Positions 1 through 11,954 of a DNA stretch of 64,000 nucleotides are shown one piece after another (the stretch's first letter is position 1; each line of letters opens with the position of its first letter). A program made the position numbers and the translations under genes. This stretch comes from Fonsecaea monophora. Taxonomy: Eukaryota > Ascomycota > Eurotiomycetes > Chaetothyriales > Herpotrichiellaceae. The stretch lies in contig NW_019173946.1 in NCBI RefSeq assembly GCF_001642475.1, positions 310,001-374,000 of the forward strand, in the 5' to 3' direction. The notes under the pieces are model-generated. The model had not been told where the DNA came from and ran no database searches. It was given only the letters and a program-made list of their open reading frames with translations.

Positions 1-657
1 GGAGATAGGCACAGCCTAAAATGCCGTGGTCAGCTCAGAAATGGCGGGAAAAAAATAATGGTCGGTGGACTCAGGGTTTCTTCTGCGTTGATAACTCATA
101 TTCCCCCAACTGAGAACCACAACCATTTTGCTTTGGGACGTACCTGGGAAGAAGCCAGCCTCAAACACACCAAGAATCACACGAAGACCAGTCAATTCGG
201 TCCAGGTCTTGACGAAGCCGGCGGCACACATGGTCATGCCCCAGAGTAAAGTGATGGTGGGCAAGAACTTGCGGGGGCCGATTTTCCGCAGGACGACTGT
301 AGCTGGAGGTTGCAGCAAGACGTAGGTGATGAAGAAGACAAGCACGAGGATCGAGTAGCGATTATCGATGAGAACGAGATCCACTCCCATACCGGCAACG
401 ACGGCGATACCAGTGTTGGTACGATCCATCAGGGAGACGCAGTAGAGAAAGCCCAACGTGAGCACGAGCCGTCTGTCAATACGCCACATGATCTTCTTCT
501 GTTCTTCTGGGGTGAAGGCATTGATCCTGGCGTCGTTCAACTTGTCCGAGTCAGCCGACACGGTGGTATCAGCACGCTCGAGTTCATTGATGTCGAAGTT
601 TTTCTCGACAGGGACTGGGACGGCGGCCATGTTGGGTGTGTTTTGCAGGAGCAGCAC
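1..657 (-). CDS. MFS transporter, Dal5/allantoate-permease type (5' part, cut by window edge)
   Basis: The start of a major facilitator transporter of the fungal anion:cation symporter (Dal5-like) family, which imports small organic anions or vitamins across the plasma membrane. Exon 1 (657-144) encodes a soluble N-terminus with the family signature RIDRRLVLTLGFLYCVSLMDRTN entering TM1, then TM2-TM4 with the loop VVLRKIGPRKFLP and the motif GVFEAGFFPG. A GTACGT..TTTAG intron occupies 143-16. Splicing restores GFFPGCAYL, the usual family sequence, with about 15 bases of exon 2 before the edge. A second ATG nine codons in (MAAVPVPVEKN) is an equally good start. The substrate cannot be told. It lies next to a glutamate-cysteine ligase gene on the same strand and may export or import that block's product. 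Confidence 0.85.
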
Positions 658-2731
658 AGAACGATAGGGGAGAGAGAGGGAGGGATTTCTGGGAAAGAGT
701 GAGGGGAAAACTGAGTGAGGCAGACTTCCTATGACGGGGACGCTGGATCCTTTATGCTCGAGTATGCTCGATCCACGTTTTGATCAGGCAAAGGAGGGAT
801 TGTGTGATATTGACAAGACACTAAAGCGAGGTCCAGAGACCAAAACCAGCGTAGTCGAGTTCACTCCACCGGAGCACAGGATCGAAAATACCCTGGTCAT
901 GAATGCACCAGCAGCAGGGATCAACCTGTCGTTTCGCCAAAAGCTGAACAGATGCCCAGGCTTTCGAGGTGCCACCTAAAAGAGGGTAGCCCCCTAGAAT
1001 GAGGGTGCATTCGGGCGAGAAAACCAACCTACCAGGTGAGTGCCGGAGGTTGAAATGACCCCAGGTTTGGGGCGCTCCGGTGGAGTCCGGGGTATGGGTT
1101 TGGTGGGCCGAAAGTGAGCTCCTTTGACCAGAAGTATAGTAGGCTGTGCTTTAGTCAAGGTAATCGCCCGGTCCAGCCAGAATTTGTTCCCAGCAGTGTC
1201 AAATTTCCATCGACTGTGATTCCTGGCTTCTTGGAAGAGATATGTTGGTGGCATAAGATTTGAGGGCGTGGCACACGCCATTACCGGCACCCGAACGAAT
1301 GATGGACGTTGCATCCACGCCTTCTTGGAGGTGTAGCAAGCACCAGATAGGGTTGAATACGGGTGCTTGACTTGCCCATCCGTGGCTCCTAGTCACTGGG
1401 CGAGCGTCACTTGTTGCCGCCAAAAGTCTTGGTGAGAGCTTGGAAACCCCACTGGGTAGATAACCAAACCCATCACCCATAGTCAGTCAGTCTGTCCGAG
1501 TAAGCTTCTCCAAACTCAGTCAGATTGTTTTTCCTTCTCAGCCTGTCGGCTGCATGGACTGGCGTGACTTGGGCTGTTCATCAACGGAAGCGAAAGCCCC
1601 CCCTTGTACCAGCACCACCAGCACATCCTGGCCTGACCTGAGCCCATGATCCAGTCGATCGACAAGCGATGGAACGTGGTGGCAACGTGTCCACGACCTG
1701 TGCGGAAAAGATTGCTGATTGTGCATCATTAGTATGGTCTTGGCCTACCCATTTTCTCGTAATCGTGAGGCAGGTCATCCCTCAAAAGCTGGTGGTGTAC
1801 AGAACCGTGGGAATCCGCATTGAGAGGGGTGGCAATTGCGGGCTCTCCGGGCAGTGGAGCAACTCAGGTTTGACCTTTTGCTCGTGTTTGTGGGAGAGGA
1901 TCCCACAGCCAAGAATATGCATCGGTCGAAAACGGCCATCATCCCCGTACAAAAATTTGGAATGATCCATAGCAAGGCACCGAAATGCCTAGGCATCTTG
2001 CAGAACTCGACATTGAAGAATGCGGGGAGAGTAATAACCGCGGTAGTATGGTCGGTGTTATCGAGCAAGTGTTGGTGGCTGGCGTGACGTTTGGTTCTTC
2101 CCCAACTCACGAAGAGGAGTCTGAAACATTAAGCCTCCAAACACCCCAGGGCGCCTGACGCGAGGGTTGGCGATAACGGCTGCTGCTGGATTGGGGTTGT
2201 CAACAACTCAGTGACCTGCCGAGATTTGTTCCCGGTCGGTGCTGGGCAGGACACAAAGAACTGGGGCTCGGAGGATTTTTGAGTACGGAAGCCCCTGCCT
2301 GATTAGCAAAGGTCGCATATTTCGTCCCGGGGCGACTCTGTCCAGCGTCAATCATGGTCGGCAGCCCGCATAATGAAATCTTGAGGTATTGGCGACGATA
2401 GATTGTAGGGATCTCGAGGTAGGAGAGAATGAAGAGGTCAGAAGGGAGCAGATGAGCTTAATATCTAGAGACAAAGCGTGTGCACAAAGGAATTCGATTA
2501 TTCAACACAAACGCACAATACGCTTGCTAATGAGCCGCCTTAACCGAATAACCACGGCGAAGTGACCCTCGGAATGAATCAAGAGCCCAAAAGCGTGGTT
2601 CCGAAACCGGTATTCTGAATACCGTGATAACCCCATGGGGAGTGTCGCTGTTCTAACTGTGTGGGCCTTGGCACGGTGGCTGGCCAATAAGGGCCACGGG
2701 GATTTGACTATCGACTTTAAAAACAGCCAGA
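658..2731. other. Intergenic, no gene recognised
   Basis: About 2 kb between the MFS gene and the ligase gene. It holds only short overlapping open frames without family resemblance, codon bias or splice structure. No tRNA, transposon or repeat was recognised. It should contain the MFS promoter (near 658-900) and the 3' UTR of the ligase gene (just below 2732). Confidence 0.5.
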
Positions 2732-5063
2732 TTAGACGTGATCCTTCTTCGTCACATGTCCACAAAGAAACAGCTCTGCAGGATCAATCCTCCCATCTCC
2801 CAAAGCCTTGACGACTTTCATCAGATCATAGCAGACAAGCTCCGAGACGAAGCTATCCTGGTGATAGTCCTGATGCCCTTGCACAAACTGTCGCATCCAG
2901 CTCGCCGGTGTGAGCATTTCCCCCGTGGCCCTTTTTTGAATAATGTCCAGGTACTTGTCTATCGTCCGTCTATCATCACCGGAGACACTCTCAAAGACCT
3001 CTAGAATGTAGGACTGCACGAGCGGAATAAGGCCCGGGAATGAGTGACCCTTTGAGTTTCGCAAGCTCAGAGATCCATTCATGATCTCTGTCATGGTCAT
3101 AAGTGTATATTCTTGGTCTGGATTTTCTGATTCCGGCGCTTCTTCATCTAATGTCGCCCGCTCCACCTTCAGACGGAAGAAGAATTTCTGCTCGCGGACC
3201 GCATTTCGCGTGTGTGCTCTCTCCATGTTCTCTGCGACCTTATCTATGGGGATGTAGAAGTTGAGGCGATAGTGCAAAATAGTGCGGGCGACTAAGGTAA
3301 CAAACACCGCGAATGCCGCGTTTTCGAAATCGGTCAATTGGACTTCCAGGGGTCGAAATTCAACCCGCCATCCTGCCGCGCCGTCTTTATAGGGCAGTTT
3401 GAAGTCGACATGCGGCCAGACTGCAGAGTGGAGAATCTCAAAGAGATCGAGGCTTTCGTAGGATCGGAGCTCGTTCTTTGTCAAGGCGATAGGATCGCGA
3501 GTAAGGATGTTGGCGTAGTGCGAAGCCAGCAGGGAATCCATGTTGCTGTGATACTCGAGGTATCGTTTGATTGCCGGGTCAACTTTAATCTCAGGTGAGT
3601 TGTAGACCGGCTGAAGTTGCGAGTCGTCAGAGATGTACATTGCCGTCGATGACCAGCGTGCATGCAAGCCAGCGGGCTTGATAGTCTGCTTTCGTCGTCA
3701 GCCAATGGGCTCGAGTCGGCTTTTCAAAGGCTAGTACATTTGAATGAAGCTCATTCGTCGTTCTATCATCCACCGCCGAAGCCGCCTGATTCCATCGAAC
3801 GTCTGTATTCGTGAGAAATCCACGAAAGAAGGGCGACGCCGCTGACAATGCCATGAGGATGGGGCCCAGCGGACATAACTGATCGTGCAGGTAACGTGCT
3901 TCTCGGAGGTTTCGCGCTTGCATCGTGACCTGGAGCCCGCAGAAGCTTGGCCCGAATGCCATGCTGTCGCCATATATAAAGTTCTCGGCTGAACTGTCGT
4001 GATTCTGTTCTGCATCATCCTCTTGAGCATTGTTCCGGTGAGGAAATTGAAGTGACTCCCTCCACGGCCAGGGCGTGTTCTTGTCACGGTAGATTGGTAT
4101 CTTGACCCTGCATGGACGCCCTGCACGGCGCGCCGACATGTTATCGTGAATTGTACCATAACGGTCATGCGTGCTGATCAATCCATCCGGAAGGAACTGT
4201 GATTGCAACAAGAGTCCGTGAGTGGGCAGGGCAGGTTCCGTGTAGAGCCCTGGAGCACCCAGGCGTGGGAACCCTGGCATGGTGACGACTGCTTCTCCCG
4301 GCCCAAGGCATGCTTGTATCATTCGTCTCCTGATGATATCGCATGTCAGACGATGTCTCCCAACGCCACACGCTGTTCTCACCGTTTTCGCATGTTTTCC
4401 TCTACACTTAGCAAGCTCTCGATCCTGCTGCTATCATAAGGCTTCCCAGGTGTAGCCTCGACCATGAAGCTTCCAAATTCTGGCTGGAATTCTGGAGTGA
4501 CTACATGACCGCTGCTAACTATCGTGAGATCTGATTGTACTCGAAGAAAGGAAAAGGAAGGGAAAATACTTGGGAGTCCTTGCAGCTGGACTGGTGTTAT
4601 TAGCGCGCGTGTGTACTCCTCTCTCCAGACTGTTGAGCACATATTCCTGTTTAAGGAGCAGATTTACCCGCTTATTTGAATCATCATATGCCACGAGTTG
4701 GTACTCAATCTGTTGGGTCCTTTTCTTAGGCTCATAGTCTCAGTGTATGATCTGTCAGTGGCTCACCTCGTCCCCCCACAGCGGAGGGTACCCATCTATA
4801 TCTTTGTATTCCTCAAAAACATCTACCAATTGCTTGACACGGCCGTGTCAGCAACGACGGCCGGAGATTGGCAACCTGGCCCAGTTTCTGAGGAAGCAGA
4901 TCGTGAATATCGTCTCATACCTGCATAGCACGGCGTCTAATGTGCTCAGACATGGACATGACTTCGGTCCAGTGGGAATCCCTGTCATTGTCATCGCTCC
5001 TATCCTTGTGTTAAGTCCTCGAACTCATGAGTCTGGTTAGATGTGCTCGTACCTGGACTCCAT
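2732..5063 (-). CDS. Glutamate-cysteine ligase catalytic-type protein (divergent, 7 exons)
   Basis: Eukaryotic-type gamma-glutamylcysteine ligase family, the ATP-dependent first step of glutathione synthesis in the cytosol. My model has exons 5063-5053, 4999-4921, 4832-4767, 4709-4570, 4514-4383, 4329-3738 and 3685-2732, giving 657 aa, close to yeast and human length. All six introns are GT..AG and in phase. Hallmarks: WGDE at 49-52 (catalytic metal and glutamate site), EATPGKPY, ENMRKRRR, FPRLGAPG, DVRWNQ near 319, DDRT at 330-333, GWRVEFRPLEVQLTDFEN from 445, and FPGLIPLVQSYI. Oddities: it lacks the usual N-terminal MGLL..GTPL segment, and the usual CCLQVTFQA reads FCGLQVTMQA (272-281), losing the Cys before LQVT. 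It may be a paralogue with another acceptor rather than the housekeeping enzyme. The first exon (11 bases) is the least certain part. Confidence 0.85.
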
Positions 5064-5715
5064 TGCGAAAACCCGTCACATGAATCTCTGATCCAGTTTG
5101 TGTCTACAAGAGACGACTTGGAAGGTTGCTGCATTCAGTTTCATCCAGGTTATAGATTGCTGCCCAGATTTGTTCGGCCAATTCAGGCCCGCATTCTGAC
5201 TGACGTCACTGGTGGGACATTGGCAATAGCGCCACAAATAATGATGTGTTCGTTCACTAGTTATCGACTTGTCGAGTTGTGTACCTGGTAATTAGAGTTG
5301 GTGCTGTAAAGTCCGTTTCGGGCATCTCAAAAGAAGTTTGCTGGGCTGCCAAATGATCAAGTCTCACCACTTCGCCTCCTTTTTCGAGCCCGAAATTCCA
5401 CCTCCAGGTTGTCTTCGCCGCTCTCTGCAGTCGATTCGGCGATGCAAATGCGTTCGTAGCTACGATGCACTGGCGGCTTATCAGGATTCGAGGGTGGCGG
5501 GTGCGGAGACCATACAATTCGATCGTCGACGGTCTCCATTGTGAGACAGGAGCGTTCTAGTCTGTAGCCAGACCAAGCCCCGACTTCGAGTGATTAAAAT
5601 CTACAACATTTTCTTCTGACATGATACTAACCTCGATCTCGCGCATCAGGAGCTCAAGGACCGAACTCGTCTGCACCAGCCAGGCTATCAGAGGCCCGCC
5701 AGCCCGGTTGGTCAA
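5064..5715. other. Intergenic, no gene recognised
   Basis: Promoter of the ligase gene and 3' region of the C2H2 regulator. Only short unconvincing frames were seen here. Confidence 0.5.
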
Positions 5716-8661
5716 CTACAAGTTACATTCACTCAAGCTCCGCAGGATCGGACAATACCTCCCAGCATTCCACGGCGCGACCTGGCTCAATAGGGTAGAA
5801 AAGGCGAGGAAGATGCGCTGAGCAGACGCGAAGCCGGGGGCGCATGGGATGCCGTCAAAGGAAAGGCGCGCGAGGTCGCCGTCCCGTATGAAACGTCGGC
5901 TTGGGGAACCTGAATCTGACGAACGTGGAACGTCGTCACCCAGACATTCCACCGAATCGCTCAGGCCCAGCACTCCGATCCGTGTCCAATCTACATCGTC
6001 CAATAGTTCGTATTCTTCTTCTTCTTCGTACCCTCCTCCAGAGATGACCCACGATGCCCACGCCGACACCTCAGGCACGGCGGGTCTCAAGTACAGGTAC
6101 AGACCCAGGACGAGGGCGGACTCGAACAGCGCCGTCTCTGACTGGAACATCATGCCTTCGGAGATCTTGCGCTGACTCATGATGCGGAACGTCTGCGCGG
6201 CGTGGAGGCATGCTCGTCGGGCGGTGGGGGTTCTGCACCATTGAGCCACGGCGTTGCGGGCTATTCGCGCCCGCGCGGCACCGTTCCTCCCGGCGGCGTC
6301 TTGGAAGAGGAGCGGATCTGCCGCGAGGCTCATGCACGTGTTGTGCCAGGACACGAGACAGTTGGGGTTGAGGGATGTGAATGCGTCTTTATATGCGTCG
6401 TACAGGCCCGAGAGCACGGCGGCCGTTCGCTGGATGCGAGCGTGGTCGTCAAGCGGCCTGTCATGCCTACCTGCCCGAGCGCAGTCCGAGTCGACAGCAC
6501 CGCCTGGGCGGTCGAGTTGTCCTTCCAGCACTTGAGCCCAACAGATTGCCAACAGCCCGTGCATTTCGTAGTTGCCGATTGACCGCGGAAGACTCAACGT
6601 GTGCAACGTGACCATCCTCCCCGACGGCGACTGGAGCAAGAGCTTCCACCAGACGGCCTGGTTTGGAGCCTCAAAGGTCGCGAGGTCGCTCGGGACAATG
6701 TACTCGAGCAGTTCGAAGCGGAGCATGGGCTTGACCTCGTACTTGTGGGAGAACATGGCGTCTCCCATCAAAAGACACACGCAGAGCCGCTTGGTGCTTT
6801 CGACACGGGCCCACGCTTTCCACTTTTCCCGCTGACTCGCCCCGTTCAGTGAGCCTCTGAGGGCCTCGTTGCCGTCGTCCGTCGGGAAGAGATGTCGGCG
6901 CTGCGACAGTGACATGGCCTCAATGTACATCAACCGAGACGTCTCGTCGTAAAAGTTGGCCATGTGACATATGCACAGGAGCAGCATGGCGGACGCCAGC
7001 GAGGCCAGCACCTCGGCCGAGAAGTGTGTCTGATGAGCGTGTCGATCCAAGTCTCTTCTGCATGTTTGAATCGCGGTAGGGAGCATCGCTCCAATACATC
7101 TTTTCGCTCGTGCCTCGTCTAGGAACATCAGGCCGATCAGACACATGGCGAAGAGGACCGACAGGTTTGCCGCGGGGGCGTGAAAAGTCACACGGTGGAT
7201 AAAAGGCATGAGCGGGTGAAAGTGACGAAAGTAGAGGCCCAGTGATGCGGACAGAGCTTCCAGTGATGGAAACTGTGCTTCCAAGCTGGATGGACGGCCT
7301 CCACGAGACCATGGTGGTTGTGATGGAAAGGCATCCGCCACGTCAGGCCGACGGCTCGATTGCGAAAGACAGAAAGCTTGCATGAGTTGTGAACGGCACT
7401 CCTCATTGAAGCCAAATGCGTGCGAACCGAATGTCGGGCTCTCTGTCGACTCTGTGGCAGTATGAACACTTTGATGGCAGAAGATATTGGCTTCACAGCA
7501 GCAGATGACAAATTCCCACCAATTGCGCGAGGTCTGTTGATGTCCTCCCCCCATGACTTTAGAGGGCCAAACAGATTCACGCGGAGAGAGGACATGTTTC
7601 GGCAATCGGGACGAGGAAAGACTGAACCACCTCCTTCCATTGATCCCTGAAGTCGATGCAGATTCGGGAATTTCAACTTGATATCGCTCGTCCCCAGGAT
7701 AGTGCCGTGTCGAATTAGCCTCAATCGACTCCAGTTGTTCTTGGACCGTCTCCTCTGAAGTCCATTCAAATTGATCGGGCAACTCGGGTCCGTGAAGACT
7801 TGTGCCTGTAAAAGTGAGGGCAAAAGAGGTGGCCGGGGATAGGTAGTCATGGAGATGCTGGCTACCTGTTCCGTCGATAAACTCAGTAGCGGTCAACTGT
7901 CCGATATTGCTGTCTGAGGAATGGACATACGCATCCATGTCGTTGGCCTCACTAACTCCAGATATTGAGATCACATCCGCCACCCCGAAACTCTCGATTG
8001 CTTCCTGGTAGGCCTGTTCAGGTATGGCCTGTGATGTGTGGTGAGGATAGACAGCAGCGTCCATTACGGTGTCTCTGAGAGCAGCAGATGTTACAGGGTC
8101 GGTCATCGAATCGAAAATTTCCTCGAACGCGAGACCCGCTAAAGGGGGCAGATCGTCGATGGAGTTGGCATCGTCGACGACATTGTTCGATCTCTGTAAA
8201 GTAGACGAGATAGGAGGACTGAGGCTTGTCCCCAGATTTCGTCTAGGAGAGCGGAGGCTTTGTGCGTGGCCTGCAAGAAGATTGCCCTCATTGCGTCCAT
8301 ATACCTCGACTCCGCCGGCATCATTCAAGAATTCTCTCGCCTCGCCGTGGTGATCTCGTATGTGTCGCCGTAGGACATCCCTGGGAGAGCGCAGACCGAC
8401 TCGTCAATGGCCAAAGTGCTGTGGCGACAGAGGGTAGCAACTTACCTTCTTCCATAGTGTTTCTGGCAGTGCAGACATCGAAAGGGTTTCTCCCCCGTAT
8501 CTGGACCCGTGGTTGGTGGTTAGCCTTGTCCTCCACCTCTTCGCTCCCCCCTTCTCGCCAGGGACTGATCACTCACGACTGCGCATGTGGCGATGGAGAT
8601 GTTCTGCCTTTGAGAACTGCCGCCGACAGAGACGGCACTCCTTGTTGATTCGATGTCGCAT
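5716..8661 (-). CDS. C2H2 zinc-finger transcription factor with fungal_trans domain
   Basis: A predicted nuclear regulator. Exons 8661-8577, 8500-8446 and 8380-5716 give 934 aa; the introns are 8576-8501 and 8445-8381. Splicing joins two classic C2H2 fingers that no single frame shows: C9-C12-H25-H29, the linker TGEKPF, then C37-C40-H53-H57. The long last exon carries a low-complexity linker followed by a fungal_trans (PF04082-like) middle region, with FRHFHPLMPFIHRVTF, LLLCICHMANFYDE and RVESTKRLCVCLLMGDAMF as landmarks. An acidic patch GGGYEEEEEYELLDD lies towards the C-terminus. The C2H2-pair plus fungal_trans architecture is common among ascomycete pathway regulators. The position between the ligase and oxygenase genes, on the same strand, makes it the likely local regulator. 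The start is the first in-frame ATG after a stop; an extra upstream exon is possible. Confidence 0.85.
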
Positions 8662-9568
8662 GTTGAGGTAAATGATCTGTTCAATCACCTCTTACATTAG
8701 AATCCAGAAGGATGAGTGTTGCTGGGAGACCTCCTCCTTCTCAATCCCTCACTACTTCTGTGTGTGGTGCCCGGCTGTGGGCGAGGAAACACTATTATTC
8801 AATAAATAAAGGTAATCAACCTCGACTTGACTGGACCTTGAAGAGCCTGGGTTTACTCTTGTGCCCCACATTCTTGGATCTCTTGTCCGGGGAAGTTCTC
8901 ACCCTTCTCTCCCCTCCACATCCTCACTACTGGAGTGATAGATCCGATCAAATAGATGAGAGAAAGCTGACAGAAGTCAAGTCAAAGATGTTTCAAAGCC
9001 TTTAGACGGCAGCTAGGGAGAGAATTAGCCACACTCAGACGGATACAGTCGGTCACTTTGAGTCCTTTGGATATTTTTTGGAGCATACGATCGTTGTTCA
9101 TGGAACGCACTCCTCCTGGAGTCCTGTATTCCTGTATTTCATTACTTGTGCGACTTTGCCTCATAAACCGTAATGCACAGTTGTCAGTATGCACACTTCC
9201 AAGTAGATAATCAATTAAATACAGATTCTCATGTATCACGGCGTACTATCTGAGACGCACTCCCAGACAGAGATCGACTATATATGATTGAGGAAGCCAG
9301 CCCTAAAAGTCGACTGAAGGTGATTGGAGGATGAAACACCAGCCCTTCCGCCATGGAAGAAACCAAGAACCTGCAATGGTTCCCTGACAGTCGAAACATG
9401 CGCCGACAAAAGTTGACACAGGCCAGCTGGCGGAAGTACTACTCTTTGTACAAGCCAGCCACCGCGAGATACTGGGTTTCCTCCTTCACCCGAACCATAG
9501 CACTGAGAGAACATGCAGAATCGTCCCTCTCGATAAACCACCTCATCCGTAATCCTCGGTGGTACGAT
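8662..9568. other. Intergenic, no gene recognised
   Basis: Promoter of the C2H2 regulator and 3' UTR of the oxygenase gene. A 110-codon plus-strand frame (9353-9685) starts here with ATG but runs antisense into the last oxygenase exon and resembles no family I know. Confidence 0.5.
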
Positions 9569-11954
9569 TCAAAACCGCACCGTCGGAACATCTGGGTAAA
9601 TGTCTGCAAAAGGTTGAATCACACTTGGCTCGGTCGCAGGAATACGCTCAGCGTCGACCCAGTTGCCGTGGACGGCAGACCTTAGTCCTAGAATCACGTT
9701 CAGTCTCTCCCGGGGGAAACTGACCAACTCCCTATCATTCTCGGACTCCGGGGTTTTCAGCAAACTTACGGAAAGGCAGGACAATCTTGGCCACGACTTT
9801 CTGGAAGTCGCGAGTATCTTGGATGATCTACAAGCGACGTCAGTATCACTTCGACTCTTGGGTGAGACACACCGTGAGTTGCCTCAATATAACGTCGGTG
9901 TGTGTGAAGACGAGGTCAGGACGTACCACTTCGTTCCGGTGGCGAGCCATGTTGTCGACCATGGTGATCAAGAAGCCATCTCCCTCCGGCGCATCAGGGC
10001 TTCTCGGGCTAAAAGCCGGCTCCTGGACGAGACAGTCCGGACCCGGCACGAAGTACTCGATTTCCTGTTTCTGCGAGTCGATACGAGCCAGGGCGTTGAG
10101 ACCCTGGTACAGCTGGGCCGCGTTGCCCGCCTCAGGCTTGAAGCAGTCCAAGAACGTGTACCGAGCTGCATACAAGTTGATCAGCTATGCTGTTCAGACT
10201 CATCCTCTGTGGGGCGTGACGGAACTCACGTTTCTTCGTCAGGAACCTCTCATCCACCCGGGGAAATTCGCAAGGCACACTCAGCAGGACCTCTTGATTC
10301 CAAGCGTCAGCCATGAGATGCGGTCTATCAGTCGTGGAGATGGCCTACCCGGGTCTTCCATCTTGTCAGACACAGCGTTTGGATCGATGCACCATCGAAT
10401 ATAGTTGACGGTGATGTCGCTCGGTGGCGGGTTCGGGCCGTGTCGGCATGCTTTTGAAGAGGGTTGTTAGCAGCTAAACGACAGAAAGACTAGAGAGAGA
10501 AATCAAACATACGCAAGAAGGCAAAGGCGTTGTGTGAGGCCGTGGAAGAATCGAAATATCTGGCGCACACACAAATTGATCAGCCGGCTTTTCTCACAAC
10601 ACATTCAACGAGTAAATCTCAAGGCCTCCCTTACACCTTTCCATTCTCCTCAAAAGATCCACCACTGTGGATGGCCATGCAGTTTTTATACTGAAACCAC
10701 CGGACGGGTTTCGTGGCGTCGCGGCGCGGGACAAGACCAAACCACGCGGGAGCCTCTTCATCGTAATACCTATTCCGGAATGATTATGTTAGACACACAC
10801 ACATACACACGGGTGTCAGCCTTCGGAGATGCTAAACTCACCACTGATGCTTTCCGGGCTCTTCGACATTCTTGGTGTCGACAATGAACGGCATTCTGTA
10901 GAGGATGATATAGTTCTCCGTCTGGTCCACTCATTAGCTTTGACAAGGTCTTTTTTTCTCCTGTAGCCAAGAAAAGGGCATGTTTTACTCACGATGGCGC
11001 AGTCGTGAATCATGCCCGAGTCGTTGATCTCGTCTCTATCAAACTCAAAATCGCGCTGGAAGGTCTTCTTGCCGTCTTTGTCGATCAGGTACACCGAGAT
11101 CTGGCCTTGTGTTTAGCAAGGGGTTTTCGTGTATGTATTAGCAGCCGCATGAAGGGAGAATCATTACTTGAGGCGTTCCAATTCCCTTCAGGCCGTATGC
11201 AAAGGCACATAGTTCCCCAGTGACCGGGTCAACCTCGAAAACTTGTCAGCGAAAGGACGTTCGAAAGTTTGGCAGATGCAGGGGGGACATACATGTGGGT
11301 GTGCCGTGAATGGAAGATTTGGATCGATTTCTCCAGGGAACATATCAATGCCGATAGTGCGCAGGCTATCTGCTGAGGGATCAGCAACGGAGAACCACCA
11401 AGCGGTTTGGCGCGTTGGTGAGGGAGACTTACTGGGATCGAGCACGTATCCGGGCCCGTGTTCACACAGGGCCAGCAATTTCTTCGCATGGAGAATCACA
11501 TTGGTGTTGGCGGTCGTGTCCGCCACCGCCCGGACACAGGGATGATGGGAGAAGGGACTCCTATACATGCCGAACAGGGACCGTCCGGCCTTTCTCTCCG
11601 CCACCAGACGCTTGGTCATGACATAGCGTTGCTGGAAAGATGCTTTCCCGTCCTTGATGCGGAACGCGCTGATGCTCCCGTCGCCATCAAAGGGGATTGT
11701 CTTGGCCCCATCGAGGTAGTAATCGCGATCATAGTATGGATCTTGCATCACCTGTCGAAGGGGGACGTTCAGCATTCTCGACGCGTTCCTCCAGACGTTC
11801 ATCAGCACGAACGAGGGACTCATACCCGGTAGAACGTGCCATCGAGTTCCTTGGGAATCTGGCCTTCAACCTCGACATCAGCGATATCAGCATCGGCCCG
11901 AAACGGTCGTGAGGCCGCCGCGAAATCGTTGTAGAGATCATGTGCTTTGACCAT
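9569..11954 (-). CDS. Carotenoid/stilbene cleavage oxygenase (RPE65/lignostilbene dioxygenase family), 13 exons
   Basis: Non-haem Fe(II) oxygenase that splits a C=C bond of carotenoids or stilbenes such as resveratrol. Exons: 11954-11826, 11751-11433, 11369-11293, 11233-11168, 11100-10993, 10921-10842, 10769-10635, 10559-10513, 10450-10349, 10292-10230, 10165-9927, 9827-9770, 9687-9569. All phases close, giving 513 aa. The four iron-binding histidines are H173 (FTAHPH), H229 (GMIHDCAI), H294 (CMAIHSGG) and H481 (AVHGNW). Their spacing of 56, 65 and 187 fits the family. Other landmarks are FDGDGSISAFRIKDG, RKAGRSLFGMYRSPF, EFPRVDERF and DCLVQEPAF. The sequence looks closer to fungal CAO-1/lignostilbene enzymes than to CarX-type, but the substrate is inferred. 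Twelve introns in 2.4 kb is dense compared with its neighbours. It diverges from the PhyH gene at 13590. Confidence 0.9.

Noticed and set aside
3627..3740. Apparent frameshift in the ligase gene between two long frames
   Set aside because: A 52-base GTACTA..CAG intron with a CTGAC branch site (3737-3686) joins the frames and restores the family spacing between DDRT and the next conserved block, so the gene is not broken.
9353..9685. 110-codon plus-strand frame starting with ATG
   Set aside because: It runs antisense into the last exon of the oxygenase gene, has no family resemblance, and the sense gene is much better supported.
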